NCBI RefSeq assembly: GCF_035552695.1
Contig: NZ_DASZKT010000009.1
Coordinates: 27,286 to 91,285, forward strand
From: Actinospica sp035552695
GTDB lineage: Bacteria; Actinomycetota; Actinomycetes; Streptomycetales; Catenulisporaceae
DNA length: 64,000 nt
Reading direction: 5' to 3'
Each line of letters opens with the position of its first letter. The stretch's first letter is position 1. Both the position numbers and the translations under genes were made by a program. The notes beneath the pieces are model-generated. The model was not told the origin of the DNA, made no database searches, and saw nothing but the letters and a program-made list of their open reading frames with translations. Below, one piece after another: positions 17,257 through 25,703 of the stretch.

Positions 17257-18249
17257 ATGACCTACCTCGCTGCCGCGGATCGCTACGCCTCCATGACCTA
17301 CCGGCGCTCGGGTCGTAGCGGCCTGCGCCTGCCGGCCGTCTCCCTCGGCCTGTGGCACAACTTCGGCGACGCCTACACCTTCGACAACCAGCGCGCGGTG
17401 CTGCGCCGCGCCTTCGACCGCGGCGTGACGCACTTCGACCTGGCCAACAACTACGGCCCGCCGCCCGGCTCGGCCGAGGAGAACTTCGGCCGGCACCTGC
17501 GTGCCGACCTCCGGCCGTACCGCGACGAGCTGATCATCTCCACGAAGGCCGGCTACAACATGTGGCAGGGCCCCTACGGCGAATGGGGCTCGCGCAAGTA
17601 CCTGCTCTCCTCCCTGGACCAGTCGCTCACCCGGATGGGGCTCGACTACGTCGACATCTTCTACAGCCACCGCTTCGACCCGGACACGCCGCTCGAGGAG
17701 ACGATGGGCGCGCTCGACCAGGCGGTGCGCTCCGGCAAGGCGCTGTACGCGGGCATCTCCAACTACGACCCGGAGCAGACCCGGCGGGCCGCGCACCTGC
17801 TGCGCGAGCTCGGCACGCCGCTGCTCATCCATCAGCCGCGCTACAACATGTTCGACCGGCAGCGGGTCGAGGGCGGCCTGCTGGACGCGCTCGAGGAGGT
17901 CGGCGCCGGGGCGATCTGCTTCTCGCCGCTGGACCAGGGCCGGCTCACCGACCGCTATCTGAACGGCATCCCCGCCGACTCCCGGGTGGCGACCGGCGGC
18001 TTCCTCAAGGAGAACCAGCTCACCGAGGAGGTGCTGAACAAGGCGCGCACGCTCAACAAGATCGCCGAGGGGCGCGGACAGACGCTCGCCCAGCTCGCCC
18101 TGGCCTGGACGCTGCGCGACGCGCGGATGACCTCGACGCTGATCGGCGCCTCGTCGGTCAGGCAGCTCGACGTCAACCTCGGCGCGCTGGGCGCCCCGGC
18201 CCTCGACGACTCCGAGCTCGCCGCCATCGACGAGGTGCTCGCGGACTGA
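17257..18249 (+). CDS. Aldo/keto reductase (L-glyceraldehyde-3-phosphate reductase type)
   Basis: The 330-residue TIM-barrel NADPH-dependent reductase has the catalytic set of the AKR14/YghZ group: the Asp in HFDLANNYG, the Tyr of that motif, Lys in STKAGY and His in YSHRFD. GPPPGSAEENFGRHL is typical of the glyceraldehyde-3-phosphate reductase subgroup. The C-terminal LIGASSVRQL motif binds the cofactor's adenosine phosphate. ATG 17257 was chosen; an upstream start at 17191 has no family support. Likely role: reduction of methylglyoxal-like or sugar aldehydes. Confidence 0.88.
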   Translation: MTYLAAADRYASMTYRRSGRSGLRLPAVSLGLWHNFGDAYTFDNQRAVLRRAFDRGVTHFDLANNYGPPPGSAEENFGRHLRADLRPYRDELIISTKAGYNMWQGPYGEWGSRKYLLSSLDQSLTRMGLDYVDIFYSHRFDPDTPLEETMGALDQAVRSGKALYAGISNYDPEQTRRAAHLLRELGTPLLIHQPRYNMFDRQRVEGGLLDALEEVGAGAICFSPLDQGRLTDRYLNGIPADSRVATGGFLKENQLTEEVLNKARTLNKIAEGRGQTLAQLALAWTLRDARMTSTLIGASSVRQLDVNLGALGAPALDDSELAAIDEVLAD

Positions 18250-18340
18250 GGCCGCCCGCCGTGTCCACCCGTCCGGGCCGCGCGTCTCGTCTGGCGAAAC
18301 CGCGTCGGGGCCCGCGACCGGCGTCCCGTACCCTGGACGG

Positions 18341-19678
18341 GTGGATACGACCGAAATGGATACCTGGCGGAAAATGACCGCCAAGCAGCAGCCCTCGTGG
18401 CCCGACGCCGGTGAGCTGACCCGCGCCGCCGCGGAGCTGCGCTCGTATCCGCCGCTGGTCTTCGCGGGCGAGTGCGACCTGCTCAAGGAGCGGATCGCGG
18501 CCGTCGCCCGCGGCGAGGCCTTCATCCTGCAGGGCGGCGACTGCGCCGAGACCTTCGACGCCGTGACCGCGGACGCGATCCGCAACAAGCTCAAGACGCT
18601 GCTGCAGATGGCGGCCGTGCTCACCTACGCCGCGTCCGTGCCGGTGGTCAAGATCGGCCGGATCGCCGGGCAGTACGGCAAGCCGCGCTCCAAGGACACC
18701 GAGACCCGGGACGGGATGACCCTCCCGGCGTACCGCGGCGACTCGGTCAACGGCTTCGAGTTCACCCCCGACTCCCGGATCCCCGACCCGTGGCGGATGG
18801 TCCGGATGTACCACTCAAGCGCCGCGACGCTGAACCTGGTGCGCGCGTTCACCACCGGCGGCTACGCCGATCTGCGCCAGGTGCACGCCTGGAACCAGGA
18901 CTTCGTCGCCAGCTCCCCGGCCGGGGAGCGCTACGAGGTGCTGGCGAGCGAGATCGAGCGCGCGCTGCGCTTCATGCAGGCCTGCGGGACGGACCCGGAG
19001 GAGCTGCGCGCGGTCGAGTTCTTCTCCTCGCACGAGGGACTGCTGCTGGAGTACGAGGCCGCGCTCACCCGCATCGACTCGCGCACCCGGGAGCCGTACA
19101 ACACCTCGGCGCACTTCGTCTGGGTCGGCGAGCGCACCCGCGACCTCGACGGCGCGCACGTGGACTACTTCTCGAAAATCCGCAACCCGATCGGCATCAA
19201 GCTCGGGCCGACCACGTCACCGGACGACGCCCTCGCCTACCTCGCCAAGCTCGACCCGCACCGCGAGCCGGGCCGGCTGACCTTCGTGGTGCGGATGGGC
19301 GCGGGCATAGTGCGCGACAAGCTCCCGGCGCTGATCGAGAAGGTCACCTCGGAGGGCCACCAGGTCGCCTGGATCTGCGATCCGATGCACGGCAACACCT
19401 TCGAGGCGCCCAGCGGCCACAAGACCCGCCGCTTCGACGACGTGCTGGACGAGGTCAAGGGCTTCTTCGAGGTGCACCGCGGGCTCGGCACCCACCCCGG
19501 CGGCATCCACGTGGAGCTGACCGGCGACGACGTGACCGAGTGCGTGGGCGGCGGCGACGAGATCGTGTTCGACGATCTCGGCACCCGCTACGAGTCGGCC
19601 TGCGACCCGCGGCTGAACCGCTCGCAGTCGCTCGACCTGGCGTTCCTCGTCGCGGAGATGTACCGCGAGACCCGGTAA
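18341..19678 (+). CDS. aroH: Class II 3-deoxy-7-phosphoheptulonate (DAHP) synthase
   Basis: The 445-residue enzyme condenses PEP with erythrose-4-phosphate, the first step of the shikimate pathway. Type II (plant/mycobacterial) signatures are FILQGGDCAETF, the VKIGRIAGQYGKPRS loop, VWVGERTR and GIKLGPT. The conserved metal site is seen in CDPMHGNT and the Asp of SACDPRLNRSQSL. The GTG at 18341 has no Shine-Dalgarno but TACCCT lies six bases upstream, indicating a leaderless transcript. It supplies chorismate used by trpEG 8 kb away. An ATG at 18356 is an alternative start. Confidence 0.95.
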   Translation: MDTTEMDTWRKMTAKQQPSWPDAGELTRAAAELRSYPPLVFAGECDLLKERIAAVARGEAFILQGGDCAETFDAVTADAIRNKLKTLLQMAAVLTYAASVPVVKIGRIAGQYGKPRSKDTETRDGMTLPAYRGDSVNGFEFTPDSRIPDPWRMVRMYHSSAATLNLVRAFTTGGYADLRQVHAWNQDFVASSPAGERYEVLASEIERALRFMQACGTDPEELRAVEFFSSHEGLLLEYEAALTRIDSRTREPYNTSAHFVWVGERTRDLDGAHVDYFSKIRNPIGIKLGPTTSPDDALAYLAKLDPHREPGRLTFVVRMGAGIVRDKLPALIEKVTSEGHQVAWICDPMHGNTFEAPSGHKTRRFDDVLDEVKGFFEVHRGLGTHPGGIHVELTGDDVTECVGGGDEIVFDDLGTRYESACDPRLNRSQSLDLAFLVAEMYRETR

Positions 19679-19721
19679 TCCCGACCGTTTCCGTCATGGC
19701 CGCAGCGCATAGGCTGCGGCC

Positions 19722-20756
19722 ATGACCATTTCTGCCCCGATCGACCTGCGCAGCGACACCGTCACCAAGCCCACCCCCGCGATGCGCGCGGCCATGCTCG
19801 ACGCCGAGGTCGGCGACGACGTCTACGGCGAGGACCCGTCGGTCGCCGCGCTCGAGGCCCGCGCGCTCGAACTGTTCGGCGGCCCGGACTCGCGACTGAC
19901 CACGGCCCTGTTCGTGCCGACCGGCGTCATGGCCAACCACATCGGCCTGCGGATGCATGCCGCGCCCGGCGAGGAAGTGGTCTGCGACGCCGACGCGCAC
20001 ATCGTCGCGCACGAGGACGCGGGCCTGGCCTGGCACGCCGGGGTCCAGACGCGCACCACGCTGACCGAGCGCGGCCTGCTGACGGCCGAGGAGCTGGACC
20101 GGCTCATCCGCCCGCACGGCCCCTACGTGGTCGGCACCAAGGTCGTCGAACTGGAGAACACGCACAACCGCGGCGGCGGCTCCATCTATCCGATCGAGAC
20201 GCTGCGGCAGATCAGGGCCCTGGCCGACGCGCGCGGCGTGGCCGTGCACATCGACGGCGCCCGGCTGTGGAACGCGCACGTCGCGACGCGCACCCCGCTC
20301 GCGGACTACGGACAGATCGCCGACACGCTCTCCGTCTGCCTGTCCAAGGGACTCGGCGCGCCGGTCGGCTCGGTGCTGCTGCTGTCCCAGGAGCAGCGCG
20401 AGCAGGCCAAGGTGCTGCGACACCGTCTCGGCGGCGGCTGGCGGCAGGCCGGAATGCTCGCCGCGGCCGGACTGTACGCCCTCGAACACCACATCGAGCG
20501 GATGGCCGAGGACCACGCCAACGCGAGGCTGCTCGCCGAGGGTCTGCGCGAGCGCGGGCTGACGGTGGTTGAGCCGGAGACGAACATCGTGCTCATCGAC
20601 GTACCCGGAGACGCACCCGGTGTAGTCAACCGGGTGAGAGAGAAAGGCGTACTGATCGGTCCGAAGGGTCCCAGAACCCTGCGAGCCATCACGCATCTGG
20701 ATGTAACGGAGAAGTCGGTGGTGACGGCGGCTCAAGCCGTCGCAGATTCCGTATGA
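19722..20756 (+). CDS. ltaA: Low-specificity L-threonine aldolase (PLP)
   Basis: The 344-residue PLP enzyme cleaves threonine/allo-threonine to glycine and acetaldehyde. The fold-type I motifs are LRSDTVTKPT at the N-terminus, HIDGARLWNA and the Schiff-base lysine in CLSKGLGAPVG near residue 209. The ATG is six bases after TAGGCT and sits in a short hairpin (GGCCGCAG/CTGCGGCC) with no ribosome-binding site, so the mRNA is probably leaderless. Confidence 0.9.
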   Translation: MTISAPIDLRSDTVTKPTPAMRAAMLDAEVGDDVYGEDPSVAALEARALELFGGPDSRLTTALFVPTGVMANHIGLRMHAAPGEEVVCDADAHIVAHEDAGLAWHAGVQTRTTLTERGLLTAEELDRLIRPHGPYVVGTKVVELENTHNRGGGSIYPIETLRQIRALADARGVAVHIDGARLWNAHVATRTPLADYGQIADTLSVCLSKGLGAPVGSVLLLSQEQREQAKVLRHRLGGGWRQAGMLAAAGLYALEHHIERMAEDHANARLLAEGLRERGLTVVEPETNIVLIDVPGDAPGVVNRVREKGVLIGPKGPRTLRAITHLDVTEKSVVTAAQAVADSV

Positions 20757-20796
20757 ACTGCGGCGTACTGAGCTGATTTTCGACTGTTTGAGGCTG

Positions 20797-20826
20797 TTGA
20801 TAGACCCCTGGGGCGAGGGCTACCTT
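20797..20826 (+). promoter_or_regulatory. Sigma-70-type promoter of the HNH-like gene
   Basis: TTGATA and TACCTT are separated by 18 bases, 45 bases upstream of the ATG at 20871. This is one of the better -35/-10 pairs in the window. Confidence 0.55.
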
Positions 20827-20870
20827 CGTGCGCGACACGAAGCATCCATCAACGACCCCAGGGGGCGGCC

Positions 20871-21764
20871 ATGGGCATTTTCAAGAAGATCTTCGGCGAC
20901 GACGAGGAGAAGGAGCGCGAGGAGGCGGCCAAGCGAAAGGCCGCTGAGGCGTACGCGGAGAAGCACTCGCACTCCACCGAGTCTGAGCACGAACACGCCC
21001 CGGCGAAGAAGGCCGCCGCGAAGAAGCCGGCGGCGGTCGCGAAGCCCGCCGCCAAGAAGGCCGCCGCGAGCAAGACGGCGGAGGCCCCGGCCAAGAAGAC
21101 GGCCGCGAAGAAGACAGCTGACAAGCCTGTCGAGAAGGCCGCTGCGAAGGACACTGACAAGGCCGAGCCGAAGGCGGAGCACGCGCACACGCACGACCCG
21201 GTGCCGCCGCAGCGCACCTACGCGCCGCTCAGCGGCGCCCTCGCCGCCGACGCGCACACGCACGTGCACGACGTGGCCTCGGGCCCGGTGACGGCCGCGC
21301 ACGACCAGATGATGACCGTGCACATCGAGACCCATGTGCCCGACCACTCGCCGCGCGAGGACGACCCGCACTACCACCTGTTCGAGCAGGCCAAGGCGCG
21401 GCTGAAGCGTCAGGGCCTGTGGAAGTGCATCATCGCCGACGAACTCTGCGGCGGCGAGCCCGAACTGCACCACACCTTCATCGAGTTCTCCCAGATCAAC
21501 GAGGTGGACCCGAAGAAGATCCAGCAGTCGCTCGGCCTGCACTTCGACAACGACGAGGACTTCCAGAAGTGGGCCGAGTCGCCCGGCAACCTGGAGGTGC
21601 TCTGCGCGAACCACCACCGCACGCACTACGGCATCCACGTGATCCCCGGCCCGCTGTGGGAGGCGCTTCGCTTCCGCATGGCCGGCACCGAGGCCGCCGC
21701 CGAGTTCGTGACCGCGGACGACGCGAAGCAGGAGGAGAAGGAGGCGGCCCCGGCCCAAAAGTAG
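20871..21764 (+). CDS. HNH-endonuclease-like protein with histone H1-like lysine/alanine tail
   Basis: The 297-residue protein has two parts. Residues 1-100 are charged and Lys/Ala-rich with repeated AAKK blocks, like a histone-H1-type DNA-binding tail; His-rich stretches (residues 32-42 and 104-134) follow. Residues 180-270 resemble a zinc-stabilised HNH/beta-beta-alpha nuclease: WKC186-x6-C193, ELHH (200-201), then N240-L-x-x-L-C245-x-x-HH (248-249). The double His and Asn are in the HNH spacing. It could cut or bind DNA, or only keep the fold. ATG 20871 follows AGGGGG. A strong terminator lies downstream, so it is monocistronic. Confidence 0.7.
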   Translation: MGIFKKIFGDDEEKEREEAAKRKAAEAYAEKHSHSTESEHEHAPAKKAAAKKPAAVAKPAAKKAAASKTAEAPAKKTAAKKTADKPVEKAAAKDTDKAEPKAEHAHTHDPVPPQRTYAPLSGALAADAHTHVHDVASGPVTAAHDQMMTVHIETHVPDHSPREDDPHYHLFEQAKARLKRQGLWKCIIADELCGGEPELHHTFIEFSQINEVDPKKIQQSLGLHFDNDEDFQKWAESPGNLEVLCANHHRTHYGIHVIPGPLWEALRFRMAGTEAAAEFVTADDAKQEEKEAAPAQK

Positions 21765-21805
21765 GCCGAGGCCGTTTCGGCGATGCCGAAGGCTGACTCA
21801 GTGAT

Positions 21806-21835
21806 GCGGCGCCGGGGGATTTGCCCCGGCGCCGC
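21806..21835 (+). terminator. Terminator after the HNH-like gene
   Basis: A perfect 12-bp stem (GCGGCGCCGGGG) with a six-base loop is followed by CTTGCTT. Confidence 0.75.
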
Positions 21836-21867
21836 CTTGCTTCGCGCCCAAGTCACCGGAATCGGCC

Positions 21868-22052
21868 CTATCCGCGCATCGAGTAGACGATCTCCACCGA
21901 GCCGCCGGGCAGCGCGCGCGAGCTTTCGAAGGACAGTCGGGTGGGGTGCCCGCAATCAATACCGCCGCTCCACATCGCGTGCCGCCAGGACGGCGTCGAC
22001 ATCCCGGATGCAGGCCTCGAACGAATGGTCCGCAGCTGGAAAGTGCGGTGTC
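21868..22052 (-). pseudogene. Possible relic of one or two genes behind the exporter
   Basis: Two protein-like fragments in different minus-strand frames follow the exporter stop. PAADHSFEACIRDVDAVL (ending at 21956) resembles the C-terminal His region of an alpha/beta hydrolase. SFESSRALPGGSVEIVYSMR ends at 21868. Neither has a start. They may be decayed gene ends, or chance open frames in GC-rich DNA. Confidence 0.3.
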
Positions 22053-23544
22053 AGTGCGCTTCGAGGGCCGAGGGCTTGATGCGCTTCGGCATCAGGAAGC
22101 CGAGCGGGACGCAGAGCACGAGGACGACGGTGCACCAGGCGAGCGTCGTGGCGGCCGAGGAGACCGAGCTGTGGCCGTCCGCGAGGCCGTTGAAGTAGAG
22201 CGTGCCGAACAGGGCCGAGCCGAGGGTGTTGCCGAGCTGCTGGAGTGCGTTCATCAGACCGCCCGCCGAGCCGGTTTCGTGGTCGTCGATGGCGCTGATC
22301 ACGATGCCGAAGTAACTGGCGATCAGGAGGCCGAAGCCGAGGCCGCACAACGTGTAGGCGGGTGCGAGCTCCCAACTCGTCAGGTGCAGACCCCAGTGTT
22401 CGACGCTGAGCGCCACGCCTGCCATGCCGATCGCCATCAGGACCACGCCGCCGTGCAGCACGCGGCGACCGAACTTCGGTGCGAGCAGTGCGCCGCCGAG
22501 GCCCGCGCCGATGGAGACGGCGAGGGAGAACGGAAGGCTCGTCAGACCGGCGTGCAGCGAGGTGTAGCCCAGCGCGAGCTGCAGGTGCAGGATCAGCACG
22601 AGGAAGAGGCCGCCGAGCGCGCAGAAGAAGAAGACTCCGAAGATCTGACCGCCGACGAAGGCCGGCTTGCGGAACAGCGAGAGCGTCACCAGCGGAGTGC
22701 GTCCTTGGCGCGTGCGCATGCGCTGCTGCAGGCCGAAGAGCGCGAATACCGGCACTGACGCGGCCATGAGTACGAACATGTACACCGGCCAGCCCTGCTC
22801 CCGGCCCTGGATGAGCGGGTAGACGAGCAGCAGCATGCCGAGACCGGAGAGCACCGCTCCGGTCACGTCGAGGGTCGGTGCGTCAGGGCCGTGCGGCTTG
22901 TCCTTGGGCACCACGCGCCAGGCGTAGCCGAAGGCGATCAGACCGACCGGCACGTTCACCCAGAAGATCGACCGCCACTCCGAGCCGAACAGGTTCGCCT
23001 GCACGAGCGCGCCGCCGATGATCGGTCCGACGGTCGCGGCCACGCCCATCACCGGGCCGAAGATGCCCATCGCGGCGCCCGCCTTGTCGGCCGGGAAGAC
23101 CGAGCGGATGATCGCGAGTCCCTGCGGCAGCATCAGCGCGGCCGCGAGGCCCTGCAGGACGCGCGCGGTGACCAGCATCTGCGGGTCTATCGAGGCGCTG
23201 GCGATCCCGGACATCAGCGTGAACGCGCCGATGCCGCCGAGGAACATCCGGCGGCGGCCGAAGAGGTCGCCGAGCCGGCCGCCGGTGATCAGCGCGACCG
23301 CCATCGCCAGCGTGTACCCGGCGATGATCCACTGCAGCTGGGTCGTGGTGGCGTGCAGTTCGCGGGCGATCGAGGGTGCGCCCACGTTGACGATCGTCGA
23401 GTCGAGCAGGTCCATGACGTCGGCGCCGAGCACGGTCAGCAGCACGGCCGTCTGCAGGCGCGTGCTCCTGGCCGGGTTGGACCCGCCGTCGGACTCGGGA
23501 CTCGAGCCGGTACTCGGCGGCTCTCGGTCAACGGTGGTGCTCAT
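22051..23544 (-). CDS. DHA2-family 14-TM drug exporter (second)
   Basis: The 497-residue transporter has about 14 spans. It carries the DHA2 signatures GGRLGDLFGRRRMF (motif A) and the membrane Asp of DVMDLLDSTIVNV. It is a proton-driven exporter of unknown drugs. ATG 23544 follows GGGAGGG. The gene is divergent from a TetR gene, and the 171-bp gap holds six operator-like palindromes, so expression is very probably tightly controlled. Confidence 0.9.
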   Translation of the reverse strand: MSTTVDREPPSTGSSPESDGGSNPARSTRLQTAVLLTVLGADVMDLLDSTIVNVGAPSIARELHATTTQLQWIIAGYTLAMAVALITGGRLGDLFGRRRMFLGGIGAFTLMSGIASASIDPQMLVTARVLQGLAAALMLPQGLAIIRSVFPADKAGAAMGIFGPVMGVAATVGPIIGGALVQANLFGSEWRSIFWVNVPVGLIAFGYAWRVVPKDKPHGPDAPTLDVTGAVLSGLGMLLLVYPLIQGREQGWPVYMFVLMAASVPVFALFGLQQRMRTRQGRTPLVTLSLFRKPAFVGGQIFGVFFFCALGGLFLVLILHLQLALGYTSLHAGLTSLPFSLAVSIGAGLGGALLAPKFGRRVLHGGVVLMAIGMAGVALSVEHWGLHLTSWELAPAYTLCGLGFGLLIASYFGIVISAIDDHETGSAGGLMNALQQLGNTLGSALFGTLYFNGLADGHSSVSSAATTLAWCTVVLVLCVPLGFLMPKRIKPSALEAH

Positions 23545-23564
23545 CGGAATCCCTCCCTGGGAAC

Positions 23565-23669
23565 GAACAGTGTTTGTTGCTTGCGAACGCTGTACTAGCC
23601 GTTGGAACACTGTTCTACGCTCGAACGGCGTTCGCGTCAAGAACGTTGTTCGTATTGCGTACGCTGTTC
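23565..23669. promoter_or_regulatory. Array of six 11-bp GAAC-N3-GTTC operators
   Basis: Copies lie at 23565-23575, 23585-23595, 23605-23615, 23623-23633, 23641-23651 and 23659-23669. Three are perfect (GAACACTGTTC, GAACGGCGTTC, GAACGTTGTTC); the rest have one changed base in a half-site. Centres are 20, 20, 18, 18 and 18 bases apart. The array fills the exporter/TetR divergent promoter region. Confidence 0.8.
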
Positions 23670-23715
23670 GTGCGGCGGTACGGTAGGGGCCGCAGGCCAG
23701 CCAGAAGGAGACGGA

Positions 23716-24594
23716 ATGGCGTACGGGCACGAGGGGTCGGCCGGAGATCGTTCGAACGCGGCGGCGCGGGCCGGGGACCTGCGCGCGGCCGCGTCCCGGG
23801 TCTCGGCGGGCCGCGCCGGGGTGATCCCGCCCATTCCGCCGCCGCCCTGGTCCCGCGAGCCGGGGCCGCGCCGCATCCGCGCGGACAAGCCCGTGCTGAG
23901 CCGGGAGGCCATCGTGGCGGCCGCCATCCGGGTGATCGACGAGGAGGGCTTCGACGCCGTCTCGATGCGCCGCGTCGCCCAGGAGTTCGGCACCGGGGCC
24001 GCGTCGCTCTACGCGTACGTGGCGAACAAGGACCAGCTGATGGACCTGATCGTCGACGAGATCATGGCGGAGAGCGCGGTCGAGGTGCGGGAGATCGCGC
24101 CGGACGTGCTCGGCTGGCAGGAGCAGCTCAAATCCATGCTGCGGTCGAGCTACCAGGTGCTGCTCTCGCACCGCGATATCGCGAAGGCGATGCTGGGCCG
24201 CATCCCCTTCGGCCCCAACGGGCTGCGCAACGTCGAGGCGATGCTCAAACTGCTGCGCGCGCACGGCATGCCGGACTACGTCGCGGCGTACGCGGGCGAC
24301 CTGATCGGCCAGTACCTGGTGGCCTCGGCGATCGAGGGCTTCACCTGGCAGGAGCGGTATCCCGACTCCACGCCGACGCAGACCTCAGAGGCGATGAGCG
24401 AGGTCGGCGACTATCTGGAGTCGCTGCCCAAGGAGGAGTTCCCGAACGTGACGGCGCTGGCCCGGGTGATGGTCGGCGATTCCGGCGACCCCGACTCGCC
24501 GTTGTACGACCGCTTCGAGCTCGGCCTCGACATCCTGGTGCGCGGGCTGACCACCTTCCTGCCGAGCAGCGCGCACGAGCAGTGGCGGAACTGA
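23716..24594 (+). CDS. TetR-family regulator with TetR_C-type domain
   Basis: The 292-residue regulator has a 65-residue Pro/Ala/Arg-rich N-terminal extension. A TetR helix-turn-helix follows (about residues 65-110: LSREAIVAAAIRVIDEEG, then GAASLYAYVANKDQLMDL). The C-terminal ligand-binding domain resembles that of TetR itself (AMLGRIPFGP, NVEAMLKLLRAHG). ATG 23716 follows AGAAGGAG. It should bind the six GAAC/GTTC repeats upstream and repress the divergent exporter and itself. Confidence 0.88.
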   Translation: MAYGHEGSAGDRSNAAARAGDLRAAASRVSAGRAGVIPPIPPPPWSREPGPRRIRADKPVLSREAIVAAAIRVIDEEGFDAVSMRRVAQEFGTGAASLYAYVANKDQLMDLIVDEIMAESAVEVREIAPDVLGWQEQLKSMLRSSYQVLLSHRDIAKAMLGRIPFGPNGLRNVEAMLKLLRAHGMPDYVAAYAGDLIGQYLVASAIEGFTWQERYPDSTPTQTSEAMSEVGDYLESLPKEEFPNVTALARVMVGDSGDPDSPLYDRFELGLDILVRGLTTFLPSSAHEQWRN

Positions 24595-24640
24595 GTCCGG
24601 TGGCTGGACTGAGTCCGGCGGCGGAACCGAACCCGGTGGC

Positions 24641-24706
24641 TGAGCCGAACCGCCGGCCGCCGCGGCTCACGCGTGCGGCGGGACGGCGGCGGTTCGGTCG
24701 GCTCAG
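24641..24706. terminator. Long imperfect hairpin between tetR and bfr
   Basis: TGAGCCGAACCGCCG pairs with CGGCGGTTCGG-TC-GGCTCA (2-base bulge), reaching the bfr stop codon. It could terminate either convergent gene. Confidence 0.5.
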
Positions 24707-25188
24707 TCTTCGTGCTCGGGCTGCTGCACCAGCTGCGCCAGGTAGAGCGGCTCGCCGAGCTTCTTGACCAGGTCCAGCTGCGTCTCGAGGTAGTCGATGT
24801 GCTCCTCCTCGTCCTCGAGGATGTCCTCGAAGATGTTCGCGGAGGTCACGTCGTCCTTGTCGCGCATCAGCTTGATCCCGCGGCGCAGCCGCTCCACCGC
24901 CTCGACTTCCACCTTCATGTCGCACTCGAACATCTCGGTGACGGTCTGCCCGATGCGCAGCGGCTGCAGCTTCTGGAAGTTCGGCAGCCCCTCGAGGAAG
25001 ATGATGCGCTCGGCGAGCCGGTCGGCGTGCTGCATCTCCTCGATCGACTCGCGCCGGGTGTGCTTGGCGAGCTTCACCCAGCCGTTGTTCTCCTGCAGCT
25101 TGTAGTGCAACCAGTACTGGTTGATGGCCGTGAGCTCGGCCGTCAGCTGCTCGTTGAGGATCGCGATGACATCTTTGTGGCCCTGCAT
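24703..25188 (-). CDS. bfr: Bacterioferritin
   Basis: The 161-residue subunit builds the 24-mer iron-storage shell. All ferroxidase ligands are at their classical positions: Glu18, Glu51, His54, Glu94, Glu127 and His130. The haem-binding Met52 (IEEMQH) is also present. ATG 25188 has only a weak GGAAG upstream. It follows bfd on the same strand with a 130-bp gap and may share its iron-box promoter. Confidence 0.96.
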   Translation of the reverse strand: MQGHKDVIAILNEQLTAELTAINQYWLHYKLQENNGWVKLAKHTRRESIEEMQHADRLAERIIFLEGLPNFQKLQPLRIGQTVTEMFECDMKVEVEAVERLRRGIKLMRDKDDVTSANIFEDILEDEEEHIDYLETQLDLVKKLGEPLYLAQLVQQPEHED

Positions 25189-25318
25189 CGACTGATCACT
25201 TCCGTGCCGTGGTGGGGTGATGACGGCAGGTAGTCTTTCACGCGCACGGGGCGAATCCGGGCCACGCCGGCTCGAATCACCGCGTCAATCGCCGCGTCGT
25301 GCCGAAAGCGCCGAACGC

Positions 25319-25579
25319 TCAGGCGGCGAGCGCGTCCCCGGCGAGCACTTCGCCGACCCGGGCTGCGGCGTCGCACACGGACGGGCAGGCCTTGAGGGCG
25401 TGTTCCACGCAGGGGCGCCGGCGGGCCTCCTCGATCAGGCAGCCGAGGCGCTCCACGCAGGTCCCGCAGCTGGTCCCGGCACCGCAGCGCTCGCCGAGCT
25501 CCTCCTGCGTGCGCGCGCCCGCCGAGATCTCGTCGTGTATCTCCTCTTCGGTGATGCTGAAGCAGACACAGGCGTACAT
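25319..25579 (-). CDS. bfd: Bacterioferritin-associated ferredoxin (Bfd)
   Basis: The 86-residue [2Fe-2S] protein has the Bfd cysteine pattern Cys4, Cys6, Cys38, Cys41 (C-x-C-x31-C-x2-C), identical in spacing to the E. coli protein. Bfd docks on bacterioferritin and reduces stored iron for release. The C-terminus carries two extra cysteines (Cys57 and Cys65 regions). ATG 25579 follows GAGGAG. An iron box lies 25 bases upstream, so it should be induced by iron shortage. Confidence 0.93.
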   Translation of the reverse strand: MYACVCFSITEEEIHDEISAGARTQEELGERCGAGTSCGTCVERLGCLIEEARRRPCVEHALKACPSVCDAAARVGEVLAGDALAA

Positions 25580-25603
25580 GGACGGGACTCCTCGGGGCTA
25601 CGG

Positions 25604-25622
25604 TTAGGTAAACCTAAGCTAA
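25604..25622 (-). promoter_or_regulatory. Iron box of bfd (DmdR/IdeR type)
   Basis: On the minus strand TTAGCTTAGGTTTACCTAA matches the iron-box consensus at 16 of 19 positions, just upstream of bfd. Confidence 0.85.
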
Positions 25623-25703
25623 CCCGGACGATCCGGGACGCGCAAGCACGGGACGGCCGATTGTGGTCGGAAGCACACCCCCGGGTCTGGGACGATAGAA
25701 GCC

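Noticed and set aside
23565..23669. CRISPR array or plasmid iterons
   Set aside because: The repeats are only 11 bp palindromes in a divergent promoter gap with no cas or replication gene nearby; operator array is the simpler explanation.
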